From an uncultured Prevotellaceae bacterium (GTDB taxonomy: Bacteria > Bacteroidota > Bacteroidia > Bacteroidales > Bacteroidaceae): 64,000 nt of DNA. Location: positions 34,004-98,003 of the forward strand of contig CAMVUB010000003.1 in the NCBI GenBank assembly GCA_947170495.1. The letters are read 5' to 3'. This document shows, in pieces, positions 53,485 through 61,152 of this stretch. The stretch's first letter is position 1. Every line of letters begins with the position of its first letter. The position numbers were made by a program, and so were the translations under genes. The notes below the pieces were generated by a model that was not told where the DNA came from, did not search any database, and worked only from the letters and a program-made list of their open reading frames with translations.

Positions 53485-54822
53485 ATGTATTTGAGAATGC
53501 TAAATATTGAAGTCATGAGATCGTGGACGGAAAGGTTGAAAAGGGAGCTGTGCTTCTCTCTTTTCATCCTTGCGTTTTTCTCTTTACAGCTGACATCGTG
53601 TAGCGATGATGACGGCGGGAGTGACGGGCCACGCCCGGAACAAACGCACACGGTGGCCACGCGGTCACTGATGCGGATTTGTAATACGAACCCCGAGGTG
53701 AAGAGCCTGCTCAGCCATGCCATCGCGCAGGCTGCAGAGATCAACCCCGACCGCGACTACAACCCTGCGCAGACGTTGGAGGAGTTCTATGACTTCATCG
53801 ACTGGAACGTGCGACAGCTGCCGTGGGATGTGATGATTAAACAGGCTCCCGACGACTACGGACGCTCACTCTATGGCCGCACAGACCAGGGCGTGGGTTA
53901 CTTCTGGTTTGTCGTCGATCAGCCGTTGGAGGAGCTTGAGGACCGAGGCTACTTCTACCCTACCGTGGAGTTCGTGGAACCTTTCTCCTCATGGCTCTCC
54001 ACCTACAGCAACACATGGGGCGCCTGGCTCGACACGGAAGCCAGCTGGAATGACACCTATTATAATATGGTAAAGGATGATCCCGACTGGGGCTTGGACA
54101 AGGGTTGGTACGGCGAGGGTAACCTGTGGAAGACCTTCAACGAGTTCTTTGCCCGCAAGCTGGCATCGCCCGACATGCGACCCATCTCAGACGCCGATGT
54201 CGTAAGCCCGGCAGACTCATGGCCCAAGCAGACCTGGAGCATCGATGATGACAATAAGCTCGTATATACCGATGCTGACCTCTACATCAAGACCAAGAAG
54301 ATTGATGACATCGCAGGGCTCATCGGCAAGGACAGCAAGTATAAGGAAGCCTTCGCCGGCGGCACGCTGACGCACACCTTCCTCGACGTGAACAGCTACC
54401 ACCGCTACCACGCTCCCGTGAGTGGCATCCTGCGCGAGCTACGGCGTATCCCCGGCGTGTCAGCAGGCGGCGGCTATACGGTGTGGAACAACGAGAGAAA
54501 ACTCTACCAATACGAGAACCCCATGGGCTTCCAGATGGTGGAGACGCGCGCCTGCGCCATCATCGAGACCGAGGAGTTCGGCCTCGTGGCCATGCTTCCT
54601 GTAGGCATGTCCCAGATCTGCAGCGTCAACTGGCTGCCGGAGCTGAAGGTTGGTCAGCACCTGCAGAAGGGCGACGAAATGGGCTACTTCAAGTTCGGCG
54701 GCTCAGACGTCGTGATGATCTTCCAGCGTGGCGTGGAGGTAGAGATTCTGCACGATGGCGGTGCCAACGACGAACCAACGCTCGTAGGCCAGCCCTATGC
54801 GAACCTGAAAGTTAAGAATTGA
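53485..54822 (+). CDS. Phosphatidylserine-decarboxylase-like lipoprotein
   Basis: Up to 445 residues. The ATGs at 53497 and especially 53515 (MRSWTERLKREL) are better starts because the lipoprotein signal (FILAFFSLQLTSCSDD) follows properly and the first ATG comes from a repeat. The C-terminal half has the PSD fold: TFLDVNSYHRYHAPVSG (His region), LVAMLPVGMSQICSVNW, and YFKFGGSDVVMIFQ, where GGS stands at the self-cleavage site LGST of E. coli Psd. Substrates could be exotic because it is predicted to be surface- or periplasm-anchored rather than an inner-membrane enzyme. An N-terminal domain (YDFIDWNVRQLPWDVM) is typical of the PSD-related group. Confidence 0.8.
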   Translation: MYLRMLNIEVMRSWTERLKRELCFSLFILAFFSLQLTSCSDDDGGSDGPRPEQTHTVATRSLMRICNTNPEVKSLLSHAIAQAAEINPDRDYNPAQTLEEFYDFIDWNVRQLPWDVMIKQAPDDYGRSLYGRTDQGVGYFWFVVDQPLEELEDRGYFYPTVEFVEPFSSWLSTYSNTWGAWLDTEASWNDTYYNMVKDDPDWGLDKGWYGEGNLWKTFNEFFARKLASPDMRPISDADVVSPADSWPKQTWSIDDDNKLVYTDADLYIKTKKIDDIAGLIGKDSKYKEAFAGGTLTHTFLDVNSYHRYHAPVSGILRELRRIPGVSAGGGYTVWNNERKLYQYENPMGFQMVETRACAIIETEEFGLVAMLPVGMSQICSVNWLPELKVGQHLQKGDEMGYFKFGGSDVVMIFQRGVEVEILHDGGANDEPTLVGQPYANLKVKN

Positions 54823-54880
54823 ACCCTTGAACTCTTGAACTCTTAGACCCTTAAACCCTTAAACTCTTAAACTCATAAAA
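54823..54880 (+). repeat. Octamer array ACCCTTAA/ACTCTTGA in the phosphatase leader
   Basis: Seven units of the form AAMYCTTR fill the gap between the PSD-like gene and the SpoIIE-type phosphatase. Confidence 0.6.
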
Positions 54881-57268
54881 ATGGGTATATTAAAGCTTGC
54901 AAGTCAGTCTGTTGCACTGCGAACGACATTCGCCGTGTTCATAGTCATTACGGTCATTATGGCCACGGTGAATTGGATTGAGAGCGATCGCGTGGAAGAT
55001 GCCGTATCAAGAGAGATGGTGCGACAAGCCGGTCGTGCCATGGACGGAATGGTAGCCGATATAGACAACCGAGTGTCCAATGTCGAGACCGCCGTGAAGA
55101 CCGCTGCGGCCTTCGCCGACAAGGACACTCAGGACGAGTCGGGCTGCTATGAGCTGCTCTACCGGCTCATCTCCAAGAATAGCGATATCGCCGCCGTCAC
55201 CCTCCTCTACCGCGAGAACTTCTTCCCCGAGATGGGACGCTACTATGCGCCCACCGTCGTGCACAACCCCGTCACGGATGCGTTGGAGGCCGACGAGATT
55301 GGCGGACCGGAAGCTGACTTCTGCTACCTGGAGACAGACAGCAACTGGATCTACACCAATCTGTTGCGCGAGGGCTACTGGTGTCTGCCCTATTCCGATT
55401 CCATCTCCACCAAGCGCGCGATGGTCACCTATTCCGTGCCGCTCTACGACGACCACGACAGCATATATGCCGTGTTGTGCGCTGACGTGGCATTGGATTG
55501 GGTGCGTGACGTCGTGGAAGAGGCCAAGCCCTACGAGGTCTCACGTGTCGTGGTCGTCAGCCGTGACTCGCAGTATATCTGTCACCCTGAGCCCGCATGG
55601 ATTCAGAACGTGAATGTGATTCAGCAGGCAGAGCTCATTCAAGATACCACCTATCTGAACTGGGTCAGGAGTATGCTCTCCTGGCAAAGCGGTAAGGATA
55701 CCCTTGCCAAGGACTTCACGAACATTGGTACCAACCAAAAGTCAAAGACGAACGAGACCACTCTCGTCTTCTACGCTCCCATACCTCGTGTGCAGTGGTC
55801 TGTGAGCTTCACGCTCCCGGAGTCATTCATTATGGAAAAGCCTCGTCAGCTCAGCCAGGCGATGACATTAACGTTGATTCTGATGCTCATCATCACATCT
55901 ATTTCGCTGTTCTTGGTAGTGCGCAAGCAGCTGCGACCGCTCAAAGACCTCGACACCGCAGCCCGCGACATTGCCAATGGCGACTTTAACAAAGAGCTGC
56001 CCAAGATCAAGACCCACGACGAGATTCGCAACCTGCGCGACTCGTTTGAGGATATGCGCACCTCCCTCTCACGCTATATCGATGAGCTGCAGGTCACCAC
56101 AGCCTCCAAGGCTTCCATCGAGAGCGAGCTGAAAGTGGCCAGCGACATACAGATGTCCATGCTTCCCAAGCTCTTCCCGCCCTACCCCGACCGCAACGAT
56201 ATCGACATCTTCGGACAGCTGAAACCCGCCAAAGCCGTCGGCGGCGACCTCTACGACTTCTATATCCGCGATGAGAAGTTGTTCTTCTGTATCGGCGACG
56301 TCAGCGGAAAGGGCGTTCCCGCCTCTTTGGTGATGGCCGTCACGCGCTCGCTCTTCCGTACGATCTCTGCCCACGAGTCAGCCCCCGACCGCATCGTCGA
56401 TGCCATCAACGACACACTGTCCGACGGTAACGAATCCAATATGTTTGTCACCCTCTTCGTGGGAGCGCTCGACCTGCCCACAGGCCGCATGCGCTACTGC
56501 AACGCCGGTCACGATGCCCCCATGATCTGCACGGGCGACGCTGTGACAGCGCTGCCCATGGACTGCAATATCCCCGTGGGTGTAATGAGTCCTTGGAAAT
56601 ACACTGCCCAGAGCACACAGATCACGCCGGGCACCACCATCTTCCTCTATACCGACGGCCTCACCGAAGCCGAGAACATCAACCATGAGCAGTTCGGTGA
56701 GGCACGCATCCTACCTGTTGCCAACACCACGAATACGCCCAAGCCGCTCATTGAAGCGATGACCGCTGCAGTCGCCGAATTCGTTGGCGAAGCAGAACAA
56801 AGCGACGACCTGACTATGTTAGCTATACAATACACCAAACAACAATTAGACATTCGCTACCAAAACGATCTCACCATCACCAATGATGTGAAAGAGGTTC
56901 CGCGTCTGGCAGAGTTCGTGGAAGAGGCATGTGAAGCTTCAGGCTTCGACATGGCCACCACCATGCAGTTAAACCTCGCGCTGGAAGAGGCCGTCGTGAA
57001 TGTCATCGACTACGGCTACCCTGCCGGTACGAAAGGCGACATCTCCATCGAGGCACAAGCCAACGAGCAGCGCCTGAAGTTCACCATCACCGACAGCGGC
57101 GTGCCCTTCGACCCCACCGCCAAGGAAGAGGTTGACACGACGCTCACCGCAGAGGAGCGACCCATCGGCGGTCTCGGCATCCATCTCGTCAGACAGATCA
57201 TGGACTCCATCAACTATGAGCGCTCCAACGGTCACAATGTCCTCACACTACGAAAAAAGATATTATAA
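54881..57268 (+). CDS. Membrane SpoIIE/PP2C-type phosphatase fused to an RsbW-like kinase domain
   Basis: 795 residues. Membrane helix about 13-30, periplasmic Cache-like sensor domain to about 320, second helix (TLILMLIITSISLFLVV), HAMP (RPLKDLDTAARDIANGDFNK). The phosphatase follows with ASDIQMSMLPKLFPP, KAVGGDLYDFY, GDVSGKGVPASLVMAV and NAGHDAPMI. The last 130 residues are a GHKL ATPase of the anti-sigma-factor type (LNLALEEAVVNVIDYGYP, TDSGVPFDPT, GGLGIHLVRQIMD). One protein could thus both phosphorylate and dephosphorylate its STAS partner, encoded 62 bases downstream, in response to an extracellular signal. Confidence 0.92.
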   Translation: MGILKLASQSVALRTTFAVFIVITVIMATVNWIESDRVEDAVSREMVRQAGRAMDGMVADIDNRVSNVETAVKTAAAFADKDTQDESGCYELLYRLISKNSDIAAVTLLYRENFFPEMGRYYAPTVVHNPVTDALEADEIGGPEADFCYLETDSNWIYTNLLREGYWCLPYSDSISTKRAMVTYSVPLYDDHDSIYAVLCADVALDWVRDVVEEAKPYEVSRVVVVSRDSQYICHPEPAWIQNVNVIQQAELIQDTTYLNWVRSMLSWQSGKDTLAKDFTNIGTNQKSKTNETTLVFYAPIPRVQWSVSFTLPESFIMEKPRQLSQAMTLTLILMLIITSISLFLVVRKQLRPLKDLDTAARDIANGDFNKELPKIKTHDEIRNLRDSFEDMRTSLSRYIDELQVTTASKASIESELKVASDIQMSMLPKLFPPYPDRNDIDIFGQLKPAKAVGGDLYDFYIRDEKLFFCIGDVSGKGVPASLVMAVTRSLFRTISAHESAPDRIVDAINDTLSDGNESNMFVTLFVGALDLPTGRMRYCNAGHDAPMICTGDAVTALPMDCNIPVGVMSPWKYTAQSTQITPGTTIFLYTDGLTEAENINHEQFGEARILPVANTTNTPKPLIEAMTAAVAEFVGEAEQSDDLTMLAIQYTKQQLDIRYQNDLTITNDVKEVPRLAEFVEEACEASGFDMATTMQLNLALEEAVVNVIDYGYPAGTKGDISIEAQANEQRLKFTITDSGVPFDPTAKEEVDTTLTAEERPIGGLGIHLVRQIMDSINYERSNGHNVLTLRKKIL

Positions 57269-57330
57269 TGGACAAAGGACAATTGACAGTTGACAATTAA
57301 TCAAGACCAATCATATATTATCATTAGATT

Positions 57331-57633
57331 ATGACTACAACAATTCAAGAACGCGACGGCCAACTCGTTGCCGTCTTCGAAGGCAGACTGGACACCGCCG
57401 CTGCCGTACAGACAGAGAAAGACCTGCAGGCCCTGGAAGCTTGCGAGGGCAAGGACATCATCCTCGACTGCACATCCCTGGACTACATCTCCTCCAGTGG
57501 ACTGCGCCTCTTCCTCAGCGTGCTGAAGATGGCGAAAGCCAAAGGCTGCCATGTCTTCATCAGCGGTATGAACAATGACATCCGCAGCGTCTTCACCATG
57601 ACCGGCTTCATCAACCTCTTCGAACTGAAGTAA
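57331..57633 (+). CDS. STAS-domain anti-anti-sigma factor
   Basis: 100 residues, a single STAS domain. The phosphorylation site lies in LDCTSLDYISSSGLRLFLSV, where the Ser-Ser-Gly pattern is conserved. It begins QERDGQLVAVFEGRLDTAAA as in the SpoIIAA/RsbV family. It is most likely the substrate of the fused phosphatase/kinase upstream. No sigma factor or other downstream target is encoded nearby. A strong terminator follows 15 bases after the stop. Confidence 0.92.
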   Translation: MTTTIQERDGQLVAVFEGRLDTAAAVQTEKDLQALEACEGKDIILDCTSLDYISSSGLRLFLSVLKMAKAKGCHVFISGMNNDIRSVFTMTGFINLFELK

Positions 57634-57647
57634 TCCCCCACACACCC

Positions 57648-57680
57648 TAATCCCCGCCCCCCTCGGCGGGGATTACTGTT
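57648..57680 (+). terminator. Terminator after the STAS gene
   Basis: TAATCCCCGCC and GGCGGGGATTA form a perfect 11-bp stem around a CCCCTC loop, followed by CTGTTT. Confidence 0.8.
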
Positions 57681-57722
57681 TCCCCTCATCCCTCATCCAT
57701 CATCCCTCATACATCATCCATC
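57681..57722 (+). repeat. Heptamer array CCCTCAT/CCATCAT
   Basis: Six 7-bp units of the form CCMTCAT follow the terminator. Confidence 0.6.
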
Positions 57723-57729
57723 TACCATA

Positions 57730-57883
57730 ATAACCCTTAATGCTTTTTCTCATAACCCTTAAGCCTTTCGCCCGAAACCCTTAAGGGTTATGACCCGAAG
57801 ACTGCGGTCTTCCAACGTGTCCCACGCGTGGAACTCGCAATAAGGACGCGTCCCTCGGGCCGTTACGACGCGTCGTGTGAAAA
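57730..57883 (-). repeat. Dispersed repeat B, right copy (inverted)
   Basis: Contains AACCCTTAAGGGTTATGACC, GAAGACTGCGGTCTTC and GCAATAAGGACGCGTCCCTC, which are the reverse complement of words in 556-810. It is shorter than the left copy. Confidence 0.7.
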
Positions 57884-57987
57884 ACAGGGTCTTGTCGCAC
57901 AAAAAAACGCCGAATCATCGAAAAGCCTACACCTCGCGCAGAATCCTCGCAACTACCATGAAAGTCAACTCGTTATCTTGCGCAGTC

Positions 57988-58106
57988 CCCTACGCAACCT
58001 CGCGCAACCCTGCGCAACCCTACACGCAAGATGAACCTCCACTGGTTCAGCACTCGCCCAACTAGGGTGCGTGACCTTGCGCAAGGTTGCGCGAGGTTGC
58101 GTAGGG
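57988..58106. repeat. Long inverted repeat built of CGCAACC words
   Basis: Arm 57988-58017 (CCCTACGCAACCTCGCGCAA start) and arm 58077-58106 are reverse complements with 1 mismatch in 30. Each arm is itself made of GCGCAACC-type units of about 8-10 bp. The 59-bp loop length is the same as in the inverted repeat at 430-548. Confidence 0.7.
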
Positions 58107-58291
58107 TTGCGCGCGCCGCAATCTACTGTATAGCAGCCAATTGCAGCCATTTTGCGCGAGGTGTGGGGTTTTAAGCTATTTCCTGAAAAATCAGCAGCGC
58201 AGTACGAAGGCGATTGCACCGCGGTGTGTTGGCCGTTGCACTACGCTCTGATTCTTCCCTCTTCCATCTTACAGCCTACATCATCCATCGT

Positions 58292-58410
58292 TCACTCCCA
58301 ACCCTCCTCATCATTGCTGTCCATATAGCGACTCATGCCGTTGTCGTCCATGTCATCCTCTGATGCAGGATCGAAGTGGCGCATGCCAATATGATGAGTC
58401 CTCGCTTCAT
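58292..58410 (-). pseudogene. Broken small lipoprotein gene, copy 1
   Basis: From the ATG at 58410 the sequence reads MKRGLIILAC and then runs out of frame to a stop at 58333. In another frame the same stretch encodes a clean acidic tail FDPASEDDMDDNGMSRYMDS ending NDEEGWE-stop at 58292-58294. A frameshift or internal deletion joining the signal peptide start to the true C-terminus explains both. The 5' 50 bases are duplicated at copy 2. Confidence 0.55.
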
Positions 58411-58556
58411 GGTTCTATACATTACTATATATGCTGTCGTTAGTATCATAAAAACGGTACCATGTATGCTGGTAGCATAATGGTTTCCTGGTCTTTTGCA
58501 AAGTCTTTGAGATAAATCAGATATCGCCACAATATTCTGGACGAATAAATACGTTT

Positions 58557-58757
58557 TTACGCTGCAAGGATAGAGAAAAGAAACAATCCCCACAAAATTA
58601 TTTTTACAAAAAACGACAATCCCCACAAAAAAATACTAATTGGATTTATACATTCCCCATAGATCTGATCCATAGAATCCTGCTCTGCCGTTTGCGTCCT
58701 CCCTCCACATGACAGCAGCAACAGCGCCGCTGCCAATATGATGAATCCTTGTTTCAT
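58557..58757 (-). pseudogene. Small lipoprotein gene, copy 2 with replaced C-terminus
   Basis: The ATG at 58757 starts MKQGFIILAAALLLLSCGG, a good lipoprotein signal, followed by RTQTAEQDSMDQIYGE. The rest (INPISIFLWGLSFFVKIILW) is hydrophobic and comes from A+T-rich intergenic-type sequence with two CAATCCCCACAAAA repeats, so the native acidic C-terminus seen in copy 1 is missing. The start region (GCCAATATGATGARTCC on the plus strand) is shared with copy 1. It could still be expressed as a short lipoprotein. Confidence 0.5.
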
Positions 58758-58799
58758 TGTCCTATACCTATATATTACGGGTCCAGCAGAAGGTGATTT

Positions 58800-58886
58800 G
58801 CACTTTTGCACTCATCCTTGCACGCATCTTGCACGCTATTATCTAGTCGGATGCAAATGAGTTACGGGCAAATAGTGCAAAAGTGC
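58800..58886. repeat. Inverted repeat GCACTTTTGCAC / GTGCAAAAGTGC
   Basis: A perfect 12-bp inverted pair 63 bases apart, with extra TTGCAC words inside. It lies at the transition from the core-like sequence to the A+T-rich island. It may be a recombination or regulatory site. Confidence 0.5.
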
Positions 58887-58924
58887 AAGAAAACGGCCGA
58901 ACAACCAACGTCGTGCGTCCTTCT

Positions 58925-59017
58925 TTTAAAGACACTACTACTCCCTCGCCTTACCCTCTATAGTCCCTACGCGCAGACACTATATACGCTTCGCTTAGGA
59001 ACTATAGAGGATAACGT
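58925..59017 (-). repeat. Dispersed repeat A, right copy (inverted)
   Basis: Contains GACACTACTACTCCCTCGCC and CCCTACGCGCAGACACT, the reverse complement of the words at 343-405. Internally CCTCTATAGT and ACTATAGAGG form a hairpin. The rest of 58887-59102 holds no gene. Confidence 0.65.
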
Positions 59018-59102
59018 AGCCCATATCGTTTCATCCTTAATCACAACCTGCACCCTGCCTTCCTCATCGGGCAATTGGTACAATATGAATGTATCTCGCT
59101 GT

Positions 59103-59846
59103 TCATCTTTTATCAATTATTTCCTGAGGCATCTGTTGAATAATCTCACCTTGCAGCATCTTTCCGTTTGCATGTTTGTTTCGCTTAATGCCATCACTGC
59201 CCCAGGTGCCCCACTGCTTGAAAAAGAAAGCTGAACTTTGCGACTCTACTTGTTGTTTAATGCTAACTGCCCATTCTGGCTTCATTGGTCTGGCTTTTGG
59301 ACCGCTCTCACCTCCAACAATTACCCAATTTATGCCTGTAAGATTCAAATTTCCCAAATCCTCTATCAACGGCTCACAAGACAGAAACTTAACCGAAGCA
59401 TCAAGATGGCGTAGATGGTCTATTCTATATTTTGTCGCTTGACATTCCACGGTTACACCTAACCATACATTCTGAGGTATAGTTCGCGTTCTGAAAAACT
59501 CTTCCATCCGCTCTGCGCGTTTTGTCAAAATCTGATAGCGGTGTTGTGGTGTCTGTATAATGGTATTCATTATTTTATCGACAAACTCATAAGGAACTCC
59601 CTCATGGAAGATGTCACTCATGGAGCAGACGAAGATATTATGCGGTTTATTCCATTTCAGAGGTTCTTGCAAATCGTCTTCATGCAAGGCCAGTTCAAAT
59701 CCTTGTTGGTATTTCCCTAAACCCATAGCCTTCAGACGTTGTGCCATGACTTCTGCATAGCAATGTGCGCAGCCTGCCGACTTTTTTGTACAACCCGTTA
59801 TGGGATTCCACGTTTTGTCCGTCCATTCTATTTTTGTCGTCTTCAT
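59103..59846 (-). CDS. DUF5131 (phage Gp37/Gp68-like) three-cysteine protein
   Basis: 247 residues. TKIEWTDKTWNPITGC followed by SAGCAHCYAE gives Cys19-x6-Cys26-x2-Cys29, the three-cysteine motif that resembles a radical-SAM iron-sulfur site. IFVCSMSDIFHEGVP and WLGVTVECQ are family features. It is a common accessory protein of phages and mobile islands with unproven chemistry, usually next to a partner protein (TcmP). Here only the C-terminal end of such a partner remains, overlapping this start in ATGA. Confidence 0.88.
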   Translation of the reverse strand: MKTTKIEWTDKTWNPITGCTKKSAGCAHCYAEVMAQRLKAMGLGKYQQGFELALHEDDLQEPLKWNKPHNIFVCSMSDIFHEGVPYEFVDKIMNTIIQTPQHRYQILTKRAERMEEFFRTRTIPQNVWLGVTVECQATKYRIDHLRHLDASVKFLSCEPLIEDLGNLNLTGINWVIVGGESGPKARPMKPEWAVSIKQQVESQSSAFFFKQWGTWGSDGIKRNKHANGKMLQGEIIQQMPQEIIDKR

Positions 59847-59941
59847 AATCCTTGTTTCTTCTTAATGATCTGACTCGCAATCTTAATTGCAGTTTGATTG
59901 TTTGATGCACAGGCGAAGTGAAATATTGGCGTGTTCCTTGT
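59843..59941 (-). pseudogene. C-terminal remnant of a TcmP-like partner gene
   Basis: Between the RhuM stop and the DUF5131 start, one frame reads NTRNTPIFHFACASNNQTAI followed by KIASQIIKKKQGL and a stop overlapping the next ATG in ATGA. This looks like the end of a three-Cys-motif partner protein, which normally precedes DUF5131. The body of the gene is absent, and RhuM coding sequence abuts the fragment. The TcmP identity rests on context and a remembered C-terminal pattern. Confidence 0.45.
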
Positions 59942-59942
59942 A

Positions 59943-60950
59943 TTATACAACACCAAGCTTTTTCTGCTCCCTTTCAAATTGTTCTAAGAAATGAATTTCA
60001 ACGGGTGTTAGTTCGTTCTTGGTTCTTTCCTTAAACTTGTCATATTCGGCATCGGCTTTGGCTTTTGCCAATTGAGCAGAGATGCGTCCGGCATGAGTCA
60101 GGATGTCCTTACGTGAAATGCGCAGGAAGTCATCAAGAATGGCTATCCAATCTTTCATATACATCGGGCGATGTTCCTCTGCCTGTAGTTCTGCGAAATC
60201 AAGATACAGGCTGACGATGCGGTTGAGTGTCAAGATCTCCTCCTGCGACAGATAGTTTTTAGCGATTTCTGCATCCGTCTTCTTTGGAATGGCCCCCGTC
60301 CATGTAGTCAGCCCCATAAAGTCTTTCTGAGCATCGGCTCTTTCATAGATGATTTCTGCTGCCGTATGGCCATGTACAGAATAGTGCATCTTGTTCTGTA
60401 CTGTTCTGAAGAACTGTTGCGTCATTTCCACGTCGGGGTTATAGTCGATGCTGAGAGCATAGATTTCCAGCACCTTGCGGTAGAAGACCTTCTCTGAAGA
60501 ACGGATGTCACGAATACGTGCCAACAGTTCGTCAAAGTAGTTGCCGCCTCCAGCTCGCTTCAGCAGGTCGTCGTTCAGAGCAAATCCTTTTATGATATAG
60601 TCTTTCAGCACGCGTGTTGCCCACATCCTGAACTGAACACCGCGATAAGAATGAACACGATACCCCACGCTGATAATCATATCGAGGTTGTAATAAGCGA
60701 TGTCTCGCTCAACCTTCCTTTTGCCTTCTGTTTGAACTGTTGCAAAAAACGCAACGGTTGCGTCTGGCTGTAGTTCTCCCTCCTCAAATACATTCTTTAT
60801 GTGTCTGGAGATTGTCGATTTGTTGCGCTGAAACAATTCTGCCATCTGGTCAAGACTGAGCCACACAGTCTCACCTTGTAGTCTCACCTCAATACGCGAC
60901 TCACCGTCTGGAGTCTGGTATAATAGTATTTGTCCTTTGTCTTCTATCAT
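59943..60950 (-). CDS. RhuM-family protein
   Basis: 335 residues, full family length. The N-terminal ETVWLSLDQMAELFQRNKST with ISRHIKNVFEEGEL is a DNA-binding-like winged helix. The middle YNLDMIISVGYRVHSYRGVQ and FRMWATRVLKDYIIKGF identify the RhuM family, with Fic/Doc-like C-terminal sequence (YSVHGHTAAEIIYERADAQK). RhuM genes are frequent in restriction and defence islands and pathogenicity islands; the molecular role is not established. A TACTTTTG box lies just upstream of the ATG. Confidence 0.9.
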   Translation of the reverse strand: MIEDKGQILLYQTPDGESRIEVRLQGETVWLSLDQMAELFQRNKSTISRHIKNVFEEGELQPDATVAFFATVQTEGKRKVERDIAYYNLDMIISVGYRVHSYRGVQFRMWATRVLKDYIIKGFALNDDLLKRAGGGNYFDELLARIRDIRSSEKVFYRKVLEIYALSIDYNPDVEMTQQFFRTVQNKMHYSVHGHTAAEIIYERADAQKDFMGLTTWTGAIPKKTDAEIAKNYLSQEEILTLNRIVSLYLDFAELQAEEHRPMYMKDWIAILDDFLRISRKDILTHAGRISAQLAKAKADAEYDKFKERTKNELTPVEIHFLEQFEREQKKLGVV

Positions 60951-60961
60951 ATTATCGTTTA

Positions 60962-60969
60962 CAAAAGTA
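60962..60969 (-). promoter_or_regulatory. -7 box of the rhuM-like gene
   Basis: TACTTTTG on the minus strand fits TAnnTTTG and ends 11 bases before the ATG at 60950. Confidence 0.5.
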
Positions 60970-60979
60970 TAAATAAAAC

Positions 60980-61123
60980 TTAAGGATGCATTAATAAACC
61001 TCTATATTCAAGGTCATGCTTCATCATTTCTTCCATTTGATGCGTTTCAATGTCTATTTGCTTCAGACGCTTTTCTTTTTCTTCATCAGTATGGGTGGTG
61101 TCCAGAAACACGGTCAACCTCAT
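60980..61123 (-). CDS. Possible 47-residue small protein
   Basis: ATG at 61121-61123 on the minus strand gives MRLTVFLDTTHTDEEKEKRL, a charged helical middle, and the end HDLEYRGLLMHP-stop. It lies between the hydrolase-like gene and RhuM in the same direction and is below the ORF-track cutoff. It may be real (for example an accessory peptide) or the remnant of a longer gene, since the frame extends a few codons upstream (KCIKAQ) before a TAG. Confidence 0.4.
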   Translation of the reverse strand: MRLTVFLDTTHTDEEKEKRLKQIDIETHQMEEMMKHDLEYRGLLMHP

Positions 61124-61152
61124 TTGAGCTTTGATGCATTTACTCTATTCTA

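Noticed and set aside
59695-59910. 71-residue ORF over the DUF5131 start
   Set aside because: It overlaps the true DUF5131 start in another frame and has no family features; the TcmP-like frame explains the upstream part better.
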